The notes under the pieces were generated by a model. The model saw only the letters and a list, made by a program, of their open reading frames with translations. It was not told the origin of the DNA and searched no databases. A stretch of DNA of 64,000 bases from Alphaproteobacteria bacterium UBA828. Lineage in GTDB: Bacteria > Pseudomonadota > Alphaproteobacteria > UBA828. The translations under genes and the position numbers were made by a program. This document shows, one piece after another, positions 8,308-16,083 of this stretch. Each line of letters opens with the position of its first letter. Position 1 is the stretch's first letter. The stretch covers positions 1-64,000 of the forward strand of contig DBHM01000013.1 in NCBI GenBank assembly GCA_002296185.1, given 5' to 3'.

Positions 8308-8940
8308 CTACTTATTTAATTTTCTATATTCTTCAAGATAATTTATTACATCATCAGACTTTACTATATCTGCATATCGCCGCCCAATATCTCTTAAATT
8401 ATCGTTATGTGGTCGTTCGTCTGCATCACCTACACAATCTTCAGGAACTATAGTTTTATAGCCATTTGAAAAAGAATCTATTACCGAAGCTCTTATACAG
8501 CCACTAGTCATACAACCCATTACAATGACGGTATCACAACCGTTCTTCGTAAACAAAGTAGTAGCTGGAGTATTAAAGAAGATGGAAGGCGCACTTTTAC
8601 AAAAAATAAAATCATAGTTTTTATCAGAAGTTCTCGGTTCCATTTGGGTGCATTCATGTCCATAGTAAAAGTCATCTCTTACAGGACCAATCTTCCAATA
8701 AGGCATATCTTTAAGAGAATGATAAGCAGTATAACAATTAGCTACAGGCACATTAGCTTTTCTTGCCGACTCAAGAACCCTTGCTGTATTACATATTGCT
8801 CTCTCAACTAGAGCAGAAGAGAAAGGACCATTAGGATCTGTAAATCCTATTTGAAAATCAACAACAGCGATACCAGGTTTTTCACCAAACCCTATTGTAT
8901 GTGCATCATATCCAATATTTGAATACAAAGTATCAGTCAT
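8308..8940 (-). CDS. Isochorismatase-family cysteine hydrolase, N-carbamoylsarcosine amidase-like
   Basis: 210-residue alpha/beta hydrolase with the D-K-C triad of the family: D28 in AVVDFQ, K115 in FCKSAPSIFF and C148 in MTSGCIRAS. The T-S-G-C-[IV]-R-A-S nucleophile motif and the P-E-D-C-V-G-D loop are those of the N-carbamoylsarcosine amidase / maleamate amidohydrolase branch, not of isochorismatases. The likely reaction is hydrolysis of an N-carbamoyl or primary amide, releasing ammonia. The start has a strong AGGAGG site. It is divergent from the CoA-transferase and is one of three cysteine hydrolases in the window; its closest paralogue by motif is the one at 32149. Confidence 0.85.
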   Translation of the reverse strand: MTDTLYSNIGYDAHTIGFGEKPGIAVVDFQIGFTDPNGPFSSALVERAICNTARVLESARKANVPVANCYTAYHSLKDMPYWKIGPVRDDFYYGHECTQMEPRTSDKNYDFIFCKSAPSIFFNTPATTLFTKNGCDTVIVMGCMTSGCIRASVIDSFSNGYKTIVPEDCVGDADERPHNDNLRDIGRRYADIVKSDDVINYLEEYRKLNK

Positions 8941-9032
8941 AAACCCTCCTATATGAATATAAAATATTATAAATAAAATTCTATTATAATAATCATGATC
9001 TTAGTTCATTGACGCTATCTTATATTAACCGT

Positions 9033-9050
9033 AAGTTGTTATAGCAACTT
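9033..9050. promoter_or_regulatory. 18-base inverted repeat upstream of the CoA-transferase
   Basis: AAGTTG (9033-9038), six-base spacer, CAACTT (9045-9050), perfect arms, ending 32 bases before the start codon at 9083 in the divergent region. Spacing suits a dimeric repressor or activator site. No regulator gene is nearby, so this is a guess from symmetry and position. Confidence 0.3.
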
Positions 9051-9082
9051 TTGGAAGTATAAATTTTAATAGGAGCTATTAA

Positions 9083-10282
9083 ATGAGGCCACTTTCAGAT
9101 CTGATAGTTTTAGACCTGACTCATATGCTCTCAGGTCCATTTGCTGGAATGGTTCTAGCTGACCTTGGCGCAAGGACAATCAAGATTGAGCCCCCAGAAA
9201 AAGGTGAGATGACCCGTGGATTATTAGCAAAAGATACTGCAAATTCTCTAAATGGTATGGGTGCTTATTTTTTAACACTTAATCGAAATAAAGAAAGCGT
9301 TTGTATAGATCTAAAAAACAATGAAGGAAAAAACCTTTTTTATGATCTTGCGCGTAAAGCAGATATTATAATATCTAATTTTTCACCAGGCGTTACTAAA
9401 AGGCTAGGAATTCATTTTGATGACCTAAAGTTAATCAATCCAAAGATAATCACATGCACTGTAACTGGTTTTGGGGAAGACGGACCAGCCTTTAATAGAC
9501 CTGCATTTGACCAAGTAGCACAAGGTTATGGAGGCGGCATGTCAATTACAGGTCATCCAGACTCACCCCCCACAAGAGCAGGAATACCTATAGGAGATCT
9601 AGGTGGAGGTATGTTTGCTGCAATAGGAATACTAAGTGCGGTCAATGCACGAGCATTAACAGGTAAAGGCCAACATGTTGATATTTCAATGCAAGACTGT
9701 CAATTATCACTACTTAACTATATGGCAACTATGTATTTTCTATCTGGTGAAATACCAGGTCCGATAGGAAATTCTCATTTTGTTCACGTTCCTTATAATA
9801 CCTTTCCTACACGAGATCGATGGTTAATTATTGCTGTAATAACTGATGATGCATGGTCTCGTTTTTTAGATGTAGTAGATATTAATGCCCTACGAAACGA
9901 TTTATACGAGACTCAACCAGGTAGATTAAAAGCTAAAAAAGATATTGAGAATGAGCTAATTACCAAATTAAAAACACAAAAATGTGATTATTGGTTAACA
10001 AAACTTACAGAAGCTCGTATTCCCTGTGCTCCTGTTAATGATTTTGAACATGCATTAAACGATGAGCAGGCCCTTTCTAGAAACATGGTGGTAGATGTTG
10101 CCCACCCTGTTGAGGGCTCAGTTAAAATGCCAGGAAATCCAATTAAATTAAGTGATACAACTTCTGAAAACTTTTCTTCACCGCCACTTTTAGGTCAACA
10201 AACAAACGAAGTGCTTACAAACTTATTAAATTTAAGCCAGGACCAAATTAAAATCCTCAAAGAAAAAAATATTATAAACTAA
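9083..10282 (+). CDS. CaiB/BaiF family (class III) CoA-transferase
   Basis: 399-residue enzyme of the formyl-CoA transferase family. The N-terminal VLDLTHMLSGPFAGMVLADLGA and KIEPPEKGE (34-42) are the CoA-binding signature, and D172 in GIPIGDLGGGMFA is the nucleophilic aspartate that forms the acyl anhydride. It moves CoA from one acyl-CoA to a free carboxylic acid. A good AGGAG site precedes the ATG. The lyase of the HMG-CoA type follows 22 bases later on the same strand, so the pair probably activates a 3-hydroxy-3-methyl or similar branched acid and then cleaves its CoA ester. Specificity is not visible. Confidence 0.9.
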   Translation: MRPLSDLIVLDLTHMLSGPFAGMVLADLGARTIKIEPPEKGEMTRGLLAKDTANSLNGMGAYFLTLNRNKESVCIDLKNNEGKNLFYDLARKADIIISNFSPGVTKRLGIHFDDLKLINPKIITCTVTGFGEDGPAFNRPAFDQVAQGYGGGMSITGHPDSPPTRAGIPIGDLGGGMFAAIGILSAVNARALTGKGQHVDISMQDCQLSLLNYMATMYFLSGEIPGPIGNSHFVHVPYNTFPTRDRWLIIAVITDDAWSRFLDVVDINALRNDLYETQPGRLKAKKDIENELITKLKTQKCDYWLTKLTEARIPCAPVNDFEHALNDEQALSRNMVVDVAHPVEGSVKMPGNPIKLSDTTSENFSSPPLLGQQTNEVLTNLLNLSQDQIKILKEKNIIN

Positions 10283-10304
10283 ATAAACCAACTTGGAGAG
10301 ATAT

Positions 10305-11207
10305 ATGATGGAAAAAGTTATTGTTCATGAAGTTGGACTAAGAGATGGACTGCAAAATCAATCCAAACACGTACATACTGATTCTAAGTTGGAAATTCTT
10401 TCAGCCTTAATTGCTTCGGGCATAAAATCTATTGAAGTAACAAGTTTTGTATCTCCTAAAGCTGTACCACAAATGTCTGATGCTAAAGAATTATATCAGT
10501 CTCTACCAAAAAAACCCGGCCTTCATTTTGAAGCTCTTGTACCAAATTTGAAAGGATATGAACGCGCCACTGAAAGTGGAGCAAAAACTATTGCTTTAGT
10601 TCTCGCCTCTACAGATACAATGAATCGTAAAAACATTAATATGTCTTTAGACGAAGCTCTAAAAGTAAATCTTGATGTAATACGACGCGCTAATAACGAA
10701 GGAATTAGAGCACGTTGTTATATTTCAACCGCCCTTCATTGCCCATTTGAAAATTATGTCAATCCTATAGAGGTTTTGAAAATTGCTGATAAATTAGATA
10801 CTGCTGGAGCTGATGAATTAGTTATTGCCGATACTACTGGTGGAGGTAACCCCCAACAGGTTGATGAATTATTTAAAGCTCTTGTTATTTCTCATGAACC
10901 AAAAAAACTTGCTGGTCATTTTCATGATACACGAGGAATGGGCTTACTATTAGCCTGGGTTGCGCTTCAACATGGAGTAAGGAAGTTTGATAGCTCTATA
11001 GGTGGATTAGGCGGATGTCCATTTGCTCCTGGCGCTACTGGGAATCTAGCTACAGAAGACCTTGTTTTTATGCTTAATCAAAGCGGATATGAAACAGGTA
11101 TAGATATTGTTAAAGTTAGAAACGCAGTCAAAGTCGCACAAGGTTATGTTGATCAAAAACTTGGCGGTAATATTGTTGGGTGGTTAGATACTCAAAAAAG
11201 TTTATGA
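10305..11207 (+). CDS. Hydroxymethylglutaryl-CoA lyase-like (HMGL/DRE-TIM family)
   Basis: About 300-residue TIM-barrel lyase. EVGLRDGLQNQ near the N-terminus supplies the catalytic Arg/Asp (DRE-TIM motif), AGHFHDTRGMG holds the metal-binding histidines, and GGLGGCPFAPGATGN is the HMG-CoA lyase signature with its catalytic cysteine. It cleaves 3-hydroxy-3-methylglutaryl-CoA or a related 3-hydroxyacyl-CoA to acetyl-CoA plus a keto acid. The start is ATG at 10305 or 10308: a GGAGAG ribosome site ends at 10300, which makes the upstream TTG at 10293 unlikely. It is co-directional with the CoA-transferase. The natural substrate could also be citramalyl-CoA-like. Confidence 0.88.
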   Translation: MMEKVIVHEVGLRDGLQNQSKHVHTDSKLEILSALIASGIKSIEVTSFVSPKAVPQMSDAKELYQSLPKKPGLHFEALVPNLKGYERATESGAKTIALVLASTDTMNRKNINMSLDEALKVNLDVIRRANNEGIRARCYISTALHCPFENYVNPIEVLKIADKLDTAGADELVIADTTGGGNPQQVDELFKALVISHEPKKLAGHFHDTRGMGLLLAWVALQHGVRKFDSSIGGLGGCPFAPGATGNLATEDLVFMLNQSGYETGIDIVKVRNAVKVAQGYVDQKLGGNIVGWLDTQKSL

Positions 11208-11215
11208 ATAGTTAA

Positions 11216-11233
11216 ATACATATATATATGTAT
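11216..11233. terminator. 18-base AT palindrome between convergent genes
   Basis: Perfect palindrome ATACATATA/TATATGTAT, lying in the 33-base gap between the stop of the HMGL gene and the stop of the leftward Sua5-like gene; followed by AAAA on the plus strand. Assigned as a 3'-end element by position. Confidence 0.35.
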
Positions 11234-11240
11234 AAAAATA

Positions 11241-11948
11241 CTATTTTAAGGCTGCTCGCTCTTCTGCAGTACCAATTTCTATCAGGTCAATTGAGAAATT
11301 TAACTTAAACAGTCGGCAGATTTCTTCATAACAAACACCCACTCTAATTGTCTTAAAATCACGTAAGTCAATTATACTGCTAGAACGACCTTGGACATTA
11401 TGATATTTTGAAATACCATAGTCTATTTCAATATCAGCAGCTTTTCTGACTGGCTCTTCAATATCTTCGAGTTTATACTTACTTCCTTGTAATGAAGTAT
11501 TTGCCGATGAACCAAAAACTGGCGTATTACGTTCTAGACTTTGTTTTGTCATTTCATTGTGAAGATCACCAGCATTCATTAACATATCTATTGTGCCTGA
11601 CTTAGATGAGTTTTTTAGGACAAAAGAATCAACTTCTTTAAATATAGGATGCTCATGAAGAAATGGAGCTACGCTGGACATGGGGAGATTATTATCAATA
11701 GTTATGCACTTAACTATATCTCTTTCTCTTTGACCAACAATCTGTATCTCATTAAAAAGATCCCAGTTACTAAACATACCACTTGGTTTTTCAAAAGAAC
11801 GGTTTTTTGCGGAAAAAATTCGTTTTATTGCAGATTCAGAATTACCAATAACAGCGTATGCTACATCAAGCGGTATTATTCCAACACCACCAGAATTAAT
11901 AGTATCTAAAACTCGACTAGCATCCTTTACAATATTTAAATCATCCAT
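11241..11948 (-). CDS. Divergent Sua5/YciO/YrdC-family protein
   Basis: 235 residues with a recognisable YrdC fold: GVGIIPLDVAYAVIG stands where TsaC has its P-T-x-T-x-Y-G-L, IFSAKNRSFEKPSGMF matches K-x-R-x4-KP, and VFGSSANTSLQGS plus GRSSSIIDL match the SAN-x-SG and nucleotide-binding S-T-I-x-D blocks. The usual WPGPLT motif is missing; that region reads NLPMSSVAPF. TsaC makes threonylcarbamoyl-AMP for tRNA t6A; this copy, embedded among catabolic genes and lacking a core motif, probably does something else with a carbamate or carboxylate plus ATP. It lies 25 bases downstream of MmgE/PrpD on the same strand and is likely co-transcribed. Confidence 0.7.
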   Translation of the reverse strand: MDDLNIVKDASRVLDTINSGGVGIIPLDVAYAVIGNSESAIKRIFSAKNRSFEKPSGMFSNWDLFNEIQIVGQRERDIVKCITIDNNLPMSSVAPFLHEHPIFKEVDSFVLKNSSKSGTIDMLMNAGDLHNEMTKQSLERNTPVFGSSANTSLQGSKYKLEDIEEPVRKAADIEIDYGISKYHNVQGRSSSIIDLRDFKTIRVGVCYEEICRLFKLNFSIDLIEIGTAEERAALK

Positions 11949-11973
11949 TATTTAAACCTTCATCAATAAAAAA

Positions 11974-13383
11974 TTAATTAATTTCTTCAGTAAAACAATT
12001 TGCAAATTCTAGCACTGGACTATGTTGATTGCTAAAGAAATGTTTTAAATAGTGAGATATTTTTTCAGCTGTCAATTGTGTATCTAATGGAGTTATAAGA
12101 GAACCTAGCTTCTGAATAATTGCAGACTCTGGCATTGGATTTGAAGGTGTGCCAAAACTATCCAAAACTTCAACCCTTCTTGTACTATTACCAATAGAAT
12201 CTAACTCAACCCAGCTTCCAAAATGTTCCGGAAAGGCCTCATCTAAAGACTTGTCATTGTAGGCATGAACCTTGTCAGCAATCTTTAAAATATTATTATT
12301 ACCCAAGTTACAACTCTCATATGCTGAATATTCTGTAGGACCGTAAATAATGCTAGCTCCCATTGTATAAGGTAGACTATATTGTGCAGCCATAACAGAA
12401 TTTGGCCTCCTCATCATATGCTGAGATACCATTATAGAAGGCCCACCAACCCTTATCTCTTTTATTTCTGAGGGATTAATACTGAAATCATCAGTAACTT
12501 CACGGAGTGCATCTATAGTGGAATGAAATAGACGACAGCAAGGATAGGGCTTCATGCTAATTTTATGAATTTCGAGTTCATCATCAGAATTTTTTGTGAG
12601 TGCTTCTAATAACGGTTCAAAACCAAAGATATTGCATAATCCATAACGACCATCAAATGCTTGACTAGGGCCATCAATACCTAAACTGGCAAACTCAGCT
12701 GCAAGAATTCCATTATGGGCACCATAACCTGCGTGAAGACGCTTTACAGTTGTGCCTAAGGGGTCTTCAGAAAACTGCATAGACCCACCAGCCATTGAAA
12801 GCATCAAACCCCAGGCTCGAGTTAATTTTTCGGCATTTAAATTTAAGAGTAAACCTGCAGTTGATGTTGCTGCAAAGCCTCCAAATAAAGCAGTTGGATG
12901 AAAACCATGTTCTATAATTTTGTCGGCTCTAGTTGCCCTTCCAATACGTCCTATTGTTTCATAACCTAGAGCTATAGCATTTGCTATACTTCTACTACTA
13001 GATCCAGTAGTAGAACCAACGGCAAATGCAACTGATATTACAACAGCTCCAGGATGTGATACTGAGGTATCGTGAGTATCGTCAAGTTCCATTCCATGGG
13101 CTGCTGTGGCATTAATTAAAGCTGCTATAGATGGTACAGTGCTATATCCACCACCAAATACAGGGGAAATTCCAGATCCTTTTGTCCTGCTCCCCCATTC
13201 CTTTAACGATTTACTCCATGGCATGGTACCACCCCTGAGACAAACACCAAGATAGTCAAGTACAAGATGCTCTACCTGTATTATATCATTTTCAGATAAA
13301 CCATTTTTGCTAACATTAATTAGATCATTAGCTAAGTGTAGGGTAAGGTCTTTATTATTTTTCTTTATTAAGTCATTATTCAT
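11974..13383 (-). CDS. MmgE/PrpD family protein
   Basis: 469-residue protein covering the whole family: an N-terminal helical domain with HGMELDDTHDTSVSHPGAV and the downstream GFHPTALFGGFAATSTAGLLL stretch, then the KPYPCCRLFHSTIDA block and the C-terminal lid domain. Family members include 2-methylcitrate dehydratase and cis-aconitate decarboxylase, so dehydration or decarboxylation of a polycarboxylic acid is expected. It precedes the Sua5-like gene and is divergent from the AtzG-like/amidase/PrpB-like set. A second, clearly different MmgE/PrpD protein is encoded at 27353. Substrate undetermined. Confidence 0.88.
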   Translation of the reverse strand: MNNDLIKKNNKDLTLHLANDLINVSKNGLSENDIIQVEHLVLDYLGVCLRGGTMPWSKSLKEWGSRTKGSGISPVFGGGYSTVPSIAALINATAAHGMELDDTHDTSVSHPGAVVISVAFAVGSTTGSSSRSIANAIALGYETIGRIGRATRADKIIEHGFHPTALFGGFAATSTAGLLLNLNAEKLTRAWGLMLSMAGGSMQFSEDPLGTTVKRLHAGYGAHNGILAAEFASLGIDGPSQAFDGRYGLCNIFGFEPLLEALTKNSDDELEIHKISMKPYPCCRLFHSTIDALREVTDDFSINPSEIKEIRVGGPSIMVSQHMMRRPNSVMAAQYSLPYTMGASIIYGPTEYSAYESCNLGNNNILKIADKVHAYNDKSLDEAFPEHFGSWVELDSIGNSTRRVEVLDSFGTPSNPMPESAIIQKLGSLITPLDTQLTAEKISHYLKHFFSNQHSPVLEFANCFTEEIN

Positions 13384-13494
13384 TATTGCTGACCAGTTAA
13401 TGTTTATAATTTTTGATACATATTAATATGGCATGGCTCTTGCAGTTATGTATATAGTAATAGTTACTTAGCGAGTGATTAGAGGAAACAGAAA

Positions 13495-13698
13495 ATGAGC
13501 AAAATAAAAACAGATACTGTTAAATCTATAACTAGAGATTTTATTGGAAGAGATTTAGATCCAGGCCGGGAGCATCAGCTTTCTGAGAATTTATCCTTAC
13601 TTATTAAATCTATAGATAAAGCTACAGAAAGATTACCGTTCGAATCAGAACCTATTGGTTTTACCTCGATCCTAGAGAAATATGCAGAGGAAAAATAA
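13495..13698 (+). CDS. AtzG/GatC-like small amidase subunit
   Basis: 67 residues, starting at ATG after an AGAGGA ribosome site. A predicted helix (QLSENLSLLIKSIDKATERL) is followed by a proline-containing tail (PFESEPIGFTSILEKYAEE). This matches the architecture of AtzG (DUF4089), the GatC-like partner of the amidase AtzE in cyanuric acid degradation. The stop codon is two bases from the amidase start, so the two are coupled. By analogy the peptide wraps the amidase and stabilises a heteromeric complex. Homology to AtzG is judged by size, layout and position; identity is too low for me to be certain. Confidence 0.65.
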   Translation: MSKIKTDTVKSITRDFIGRDLDPGREHQLSENLSLLIKSIDKATERLPFESEPIGFTSILEKYAEEK

Positions 13699-13700
13699 CT

Positions 13701-15104
13701 ATGAATTCGAAAGAAATTCTTAATAGAAATATCATATCACTCGTTGAATCTCTCAAATCAAGAGAAATTAAAGTTTCAGAGGTTACCGAGGCTTCAATAA
13801 TAAGATCTGAGGAAATGCAAAAAAAATTAAATTGTTATATCTCCTTTGACTTTGATAAAGCCATGGATAAAGCAAAATCATTTGATAATGAAAAAAATAA
13901 AGAAGGAAAACTTTTTGGAATTCCCATGGCACATAAAGATATGTATTACCGAAAAGGAAGAGTATCAACTTGTGGATCAAAAATAAGAAAAAACTGGGTT
14001 GCTGATAAAACATCTACGGTGCTAAGTCGCTTAGATACGGAAGGAGCTCTAGATATTGGAACCTTAAACATGGCAGAATTCGCCACAGGCGCTACAGGAC
14101 ATAATGAACACTGGGGAAATTGCCGAAACCCATGGAACAATGAACACATTACAGGCGGATCATCCAGCGGAAGTGGCTCTTCAGTTGGAGCTAGAGCTGT
14201 TTTTGCTTCACTTGGGTCAGATACTGGTGGATCTGTTAGACTTCCAGCTGCAGCATGTGGAGTTGTTGGCCTAAAACCAACACATGGTTTGATAAGTAGA
14301 TATGGAATTATGCCACTAAGTTATTCAATGGACACAGTTGGACCACTTACTCGTACAGTAAAAGATAATGCACGAATAACTGACGTTATATCTGGATATG
14401 ATCAAGAAGACACTACGACCTCAAATAGACAACATAAAAACTTTGAAGAATTTTGTGGAAAAGATATATCAAATTTAAGAATTGGACTTCCAAATAGTTA
14501 TTTTTTTGAAATAGCAACTAATGAAATTAAAGAGAAAATTAATGAGGTGATTAAGGTTTTTCAAGGTCTAAATGTTGAGATTGTTGAAGTAGACCTACCG
14601 GATATGCACTTAATAACAAACCTCTCAAATATAGTTTTTCCGACTGAAGCATGTGCTATACACTCAAAATGGCTTTCTGAAAGGTCTGACGAATATCAAA
14701 TCCAAGTAAGAACAAGATATGAGCCAGGACTATATATTCCTGGACATAAATATATTCAGGCACTCGACATGAGACCATATCTATTAGATCAATTCATACA
14801 AAAATCTTTAAAAAATGTAGATGCGATGATCGTACCAGGTATGCCTTTTGCTGTACCCCGTATAGATGAAACTGATGTCGCTGCTGGCGAAAAAATGGCT
14901 GATACAATAGCATCGATTAGTTGGTGCACTAGACCTACTAACTATTTAGGAATTCCAGCATTATCTGTACCATGTGGATTTACAGAAAATGGTTTACCTA
15001 CTGCCTTTCAGTTAACAGGAAGGCCTTTTTCAGAGGGTCTTTTGTATCAAATTGCACATGCCTATCAAACAGAAACTGTTTGGCATGAAAAATCACCCAG
15101 TTAA
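13701..15104 (+). CDS. Amidase signature family hydrolase (AtzE/GatA-like)
   Basis: 467 residues with the Ser-cisSer-Lys triad: K79 in PMAHKDMYY, the TGGSSSGSGSS block at 151-161 providing the cis-serine, and nucleophile S178 in GSDTGGSVRLPAAACG. KPTHGLISRYGIMPL follows, as in the GatA/AtzE branch. It hydrolyses a C-N amide bond, releasing ammonia or an amine. Tight coupling to the AtzG-like ORF suggests a heteromeric complex. The next gene, a PrpB-like lyase, follows 26 bases later on the same strand. The substrate may be a carboxylated amide such as a carboxybiuret-, malonamate- or similar compound, but this is not determined. Confidence 0.88.
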   Translation: MNSKEILNRNIISLVESLKSREIKVSEVTEASIIRSEEMQKKLNCYISFDFDKAMDKAKSFDNEKNKEGKLFGIPMAHKDMYYRKGRVSTCGSKIRKNWVADKTSTVLSRLDTEGALDIGTLNMAEFATGATGHNEHWGNCRNPWNNEHITGGSSSGSGSSVGARAVFASLGSDTGGSVRLPAAACGVVGLKPTHGLISRYGIMPLSYSMDTVGPLTRTVKDNARITDVISGYDQEDTTTSNRQHKNFEEFCGKDISNLRIGLPNSYFFEIATNEIKEKINEVIKVFQGLNVEIVEVDLPDMHLITNLSNIVFPTEACAIHSKWLSERSDEYQIQVRTRYEPGLYIPGHKYIQALDMRPYLLDQFIQKSLKNVDAMIVPGMPFAVPRIDETDVAAGEKMADTIASISWCTRPTNYLGIPALSVPCGFTENGLPTAFQLTGRPFSEGLLYQIAHAYQTETVWHEKSPS

Positions 15105-15130
15105 AAATACTATATTTTAGGAGCAGGTCT

Positions 15131-16015
15131 ATGGAAGCAACAGAAAAAAGAAGAATTTTGGCAACCCAACTTAAATCCGGTGAATTTATACTCGGTGCTG
15201 GGGTTTACGATATGATTTCAGCAAAAGTTGCTGATAGAATAGGTTTTAAAGCCCTTTATATGACAGGATATGGTATAGCAGCATCCCATCTAGGATTACC
15301 TGACGCAGGCCTTGCATCCTATTCAGATGTTGTAGAAAGGGTTCGAAAAATAGCAAATGGAACTAAAACACCCCTTATATGCGATGCTGATACAGGATTT
15401 GGTGGTCTATTAAACGTCAAACATACTATTGAAGGGTTCGAAGATGCGGGTTGTTGCGCTATACAACTTGAAGATCAGGAAATACCAAAAAAATGCGGTC
15501 ATACACCAGGCCGTAAAGTAGTCCCATTAGAAGATATGGTAGATAAGATTAAAGTCGCAGTAGATTCACGTAAGGATGAAAACTTATTAATAATTGCAAG
15601 AACCGACTCTAGAACTGATCTAGGTCTTGATGTTGCTATAAAGAGAGGAAAAGCCTTTCAAGAAGCAGGTGCTGACGTAGTATTTGTTGAAGCACCCGAA
15701 TCAGAAGAAGAGATTGCTGAAATTGGTAATTCTTTTCCTGATACACCTCTTCTAGCAAATATGTCAGATTTTGGTAAAACACCAATTTTAGACAGTAAAC
15801 ATTTAGAGAGATTAGGATTTAATATATCAATTTTCCCTGGCTTAAGTTTTCTTACTGCAGCCGGAGCATTAGACTCAGCCTATAGGACTTTATTTAATGA
15901 AGGAACCTCAGACAATGTGTCAGTACCGAGGTTAACTCTACCTAATATGCATAAGTTAATGGGATTTGAAGATGTATGGGAATTTGAAAAAAAATACCAG
16001 AGAACTTCAAGGTAA
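15131..16015 (+). CDS. Isocitrate lyase/PEP mutase superfamily lyase (PrpB-like)
   Basis: 294 residues, TIM barrel. DADTGFGG (85-92) and ED (114-115) bind Mg2+, and KKCGH (120-124) carries the catalytic cysteine C122, a signature of 2-methylisocitrate lyase, isocitrate lyase and dimethylmalate lyase, and absent from PEP mutase. It would retro-aldol cleave a 2-hydroxy-dicarboxylic or tricarboxylic acid to pyruvate or glyoxylate plus another acid. A TAGGAGCAG site lies upstream of the ATG. With the MmgE/PrpD gene divergently placed nearby, a methylcitrate-cycle-like sequence is suggested, but no citrate synthase is present in the window. A GC-rich terminator follows. Confidence 0.88.
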   Translation: MEATEKRRILATQLKSGEFILGAGVYDMISAKVADRIGFKALYMTGYGIAASHLGLPDAGLASYSDVVERVRKIANGTKTPLICDADTGFGGLLNVKHTIEGFEDAGCCAIQLEDQEIPKKCGHTPGRKVVPLEDMVDKIKVAVDSRKDENLLIIARTDSRTDLGLDVAIKRGKAFQEAGADVVFVEAPESEEEIAEIGNSFPDTPLLANMSDFGKTPILDSKHLERLGFNISIFPGLSFLTAAGALDSAYRTLFNEGTSDNVSVPRLTLPNMHKLMGFEDVWEFEKKYQRTSR

Positions 16016-16026
16016 TAATAGAAAAA

Positions 16027-16057
16027 AATAGGCGGATCCTTACAGATACCGCCTATT
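16027..16057. terminator. Bidirectional intrinsic terminator
   Basis: AATAGGCGG (16027-16035), 13-base loop, CCGCCTATT (16049-16057). On the minus strand a run of T follows the stem at once, so it serves hyuB1 best; on the plus strand a TTTTT follows after eight bases. It is one of the few GC-clamped hairpins in the window and separates the convergent lyase and hyuB1 genes. Confidence 0.8.
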
Positions 16058-16083
16058 ATCTCAATTTTTGATATCTAGTTTTG

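Noticed and set aside
10293..10304. TTG start for the HMGL-like gene
   Set aside because: The TTG overlaps the GGAGAG ribosome site of the ATG at 10305/10308, so it cannot be the start.
15131..16015. PEP mutase or phosphonopyruvate hydrolase
   Set aside because: The KKCGH motif with catalytic cysteine is found in isocitrate/methylisocitrate lyases; PEP mutases lack it.
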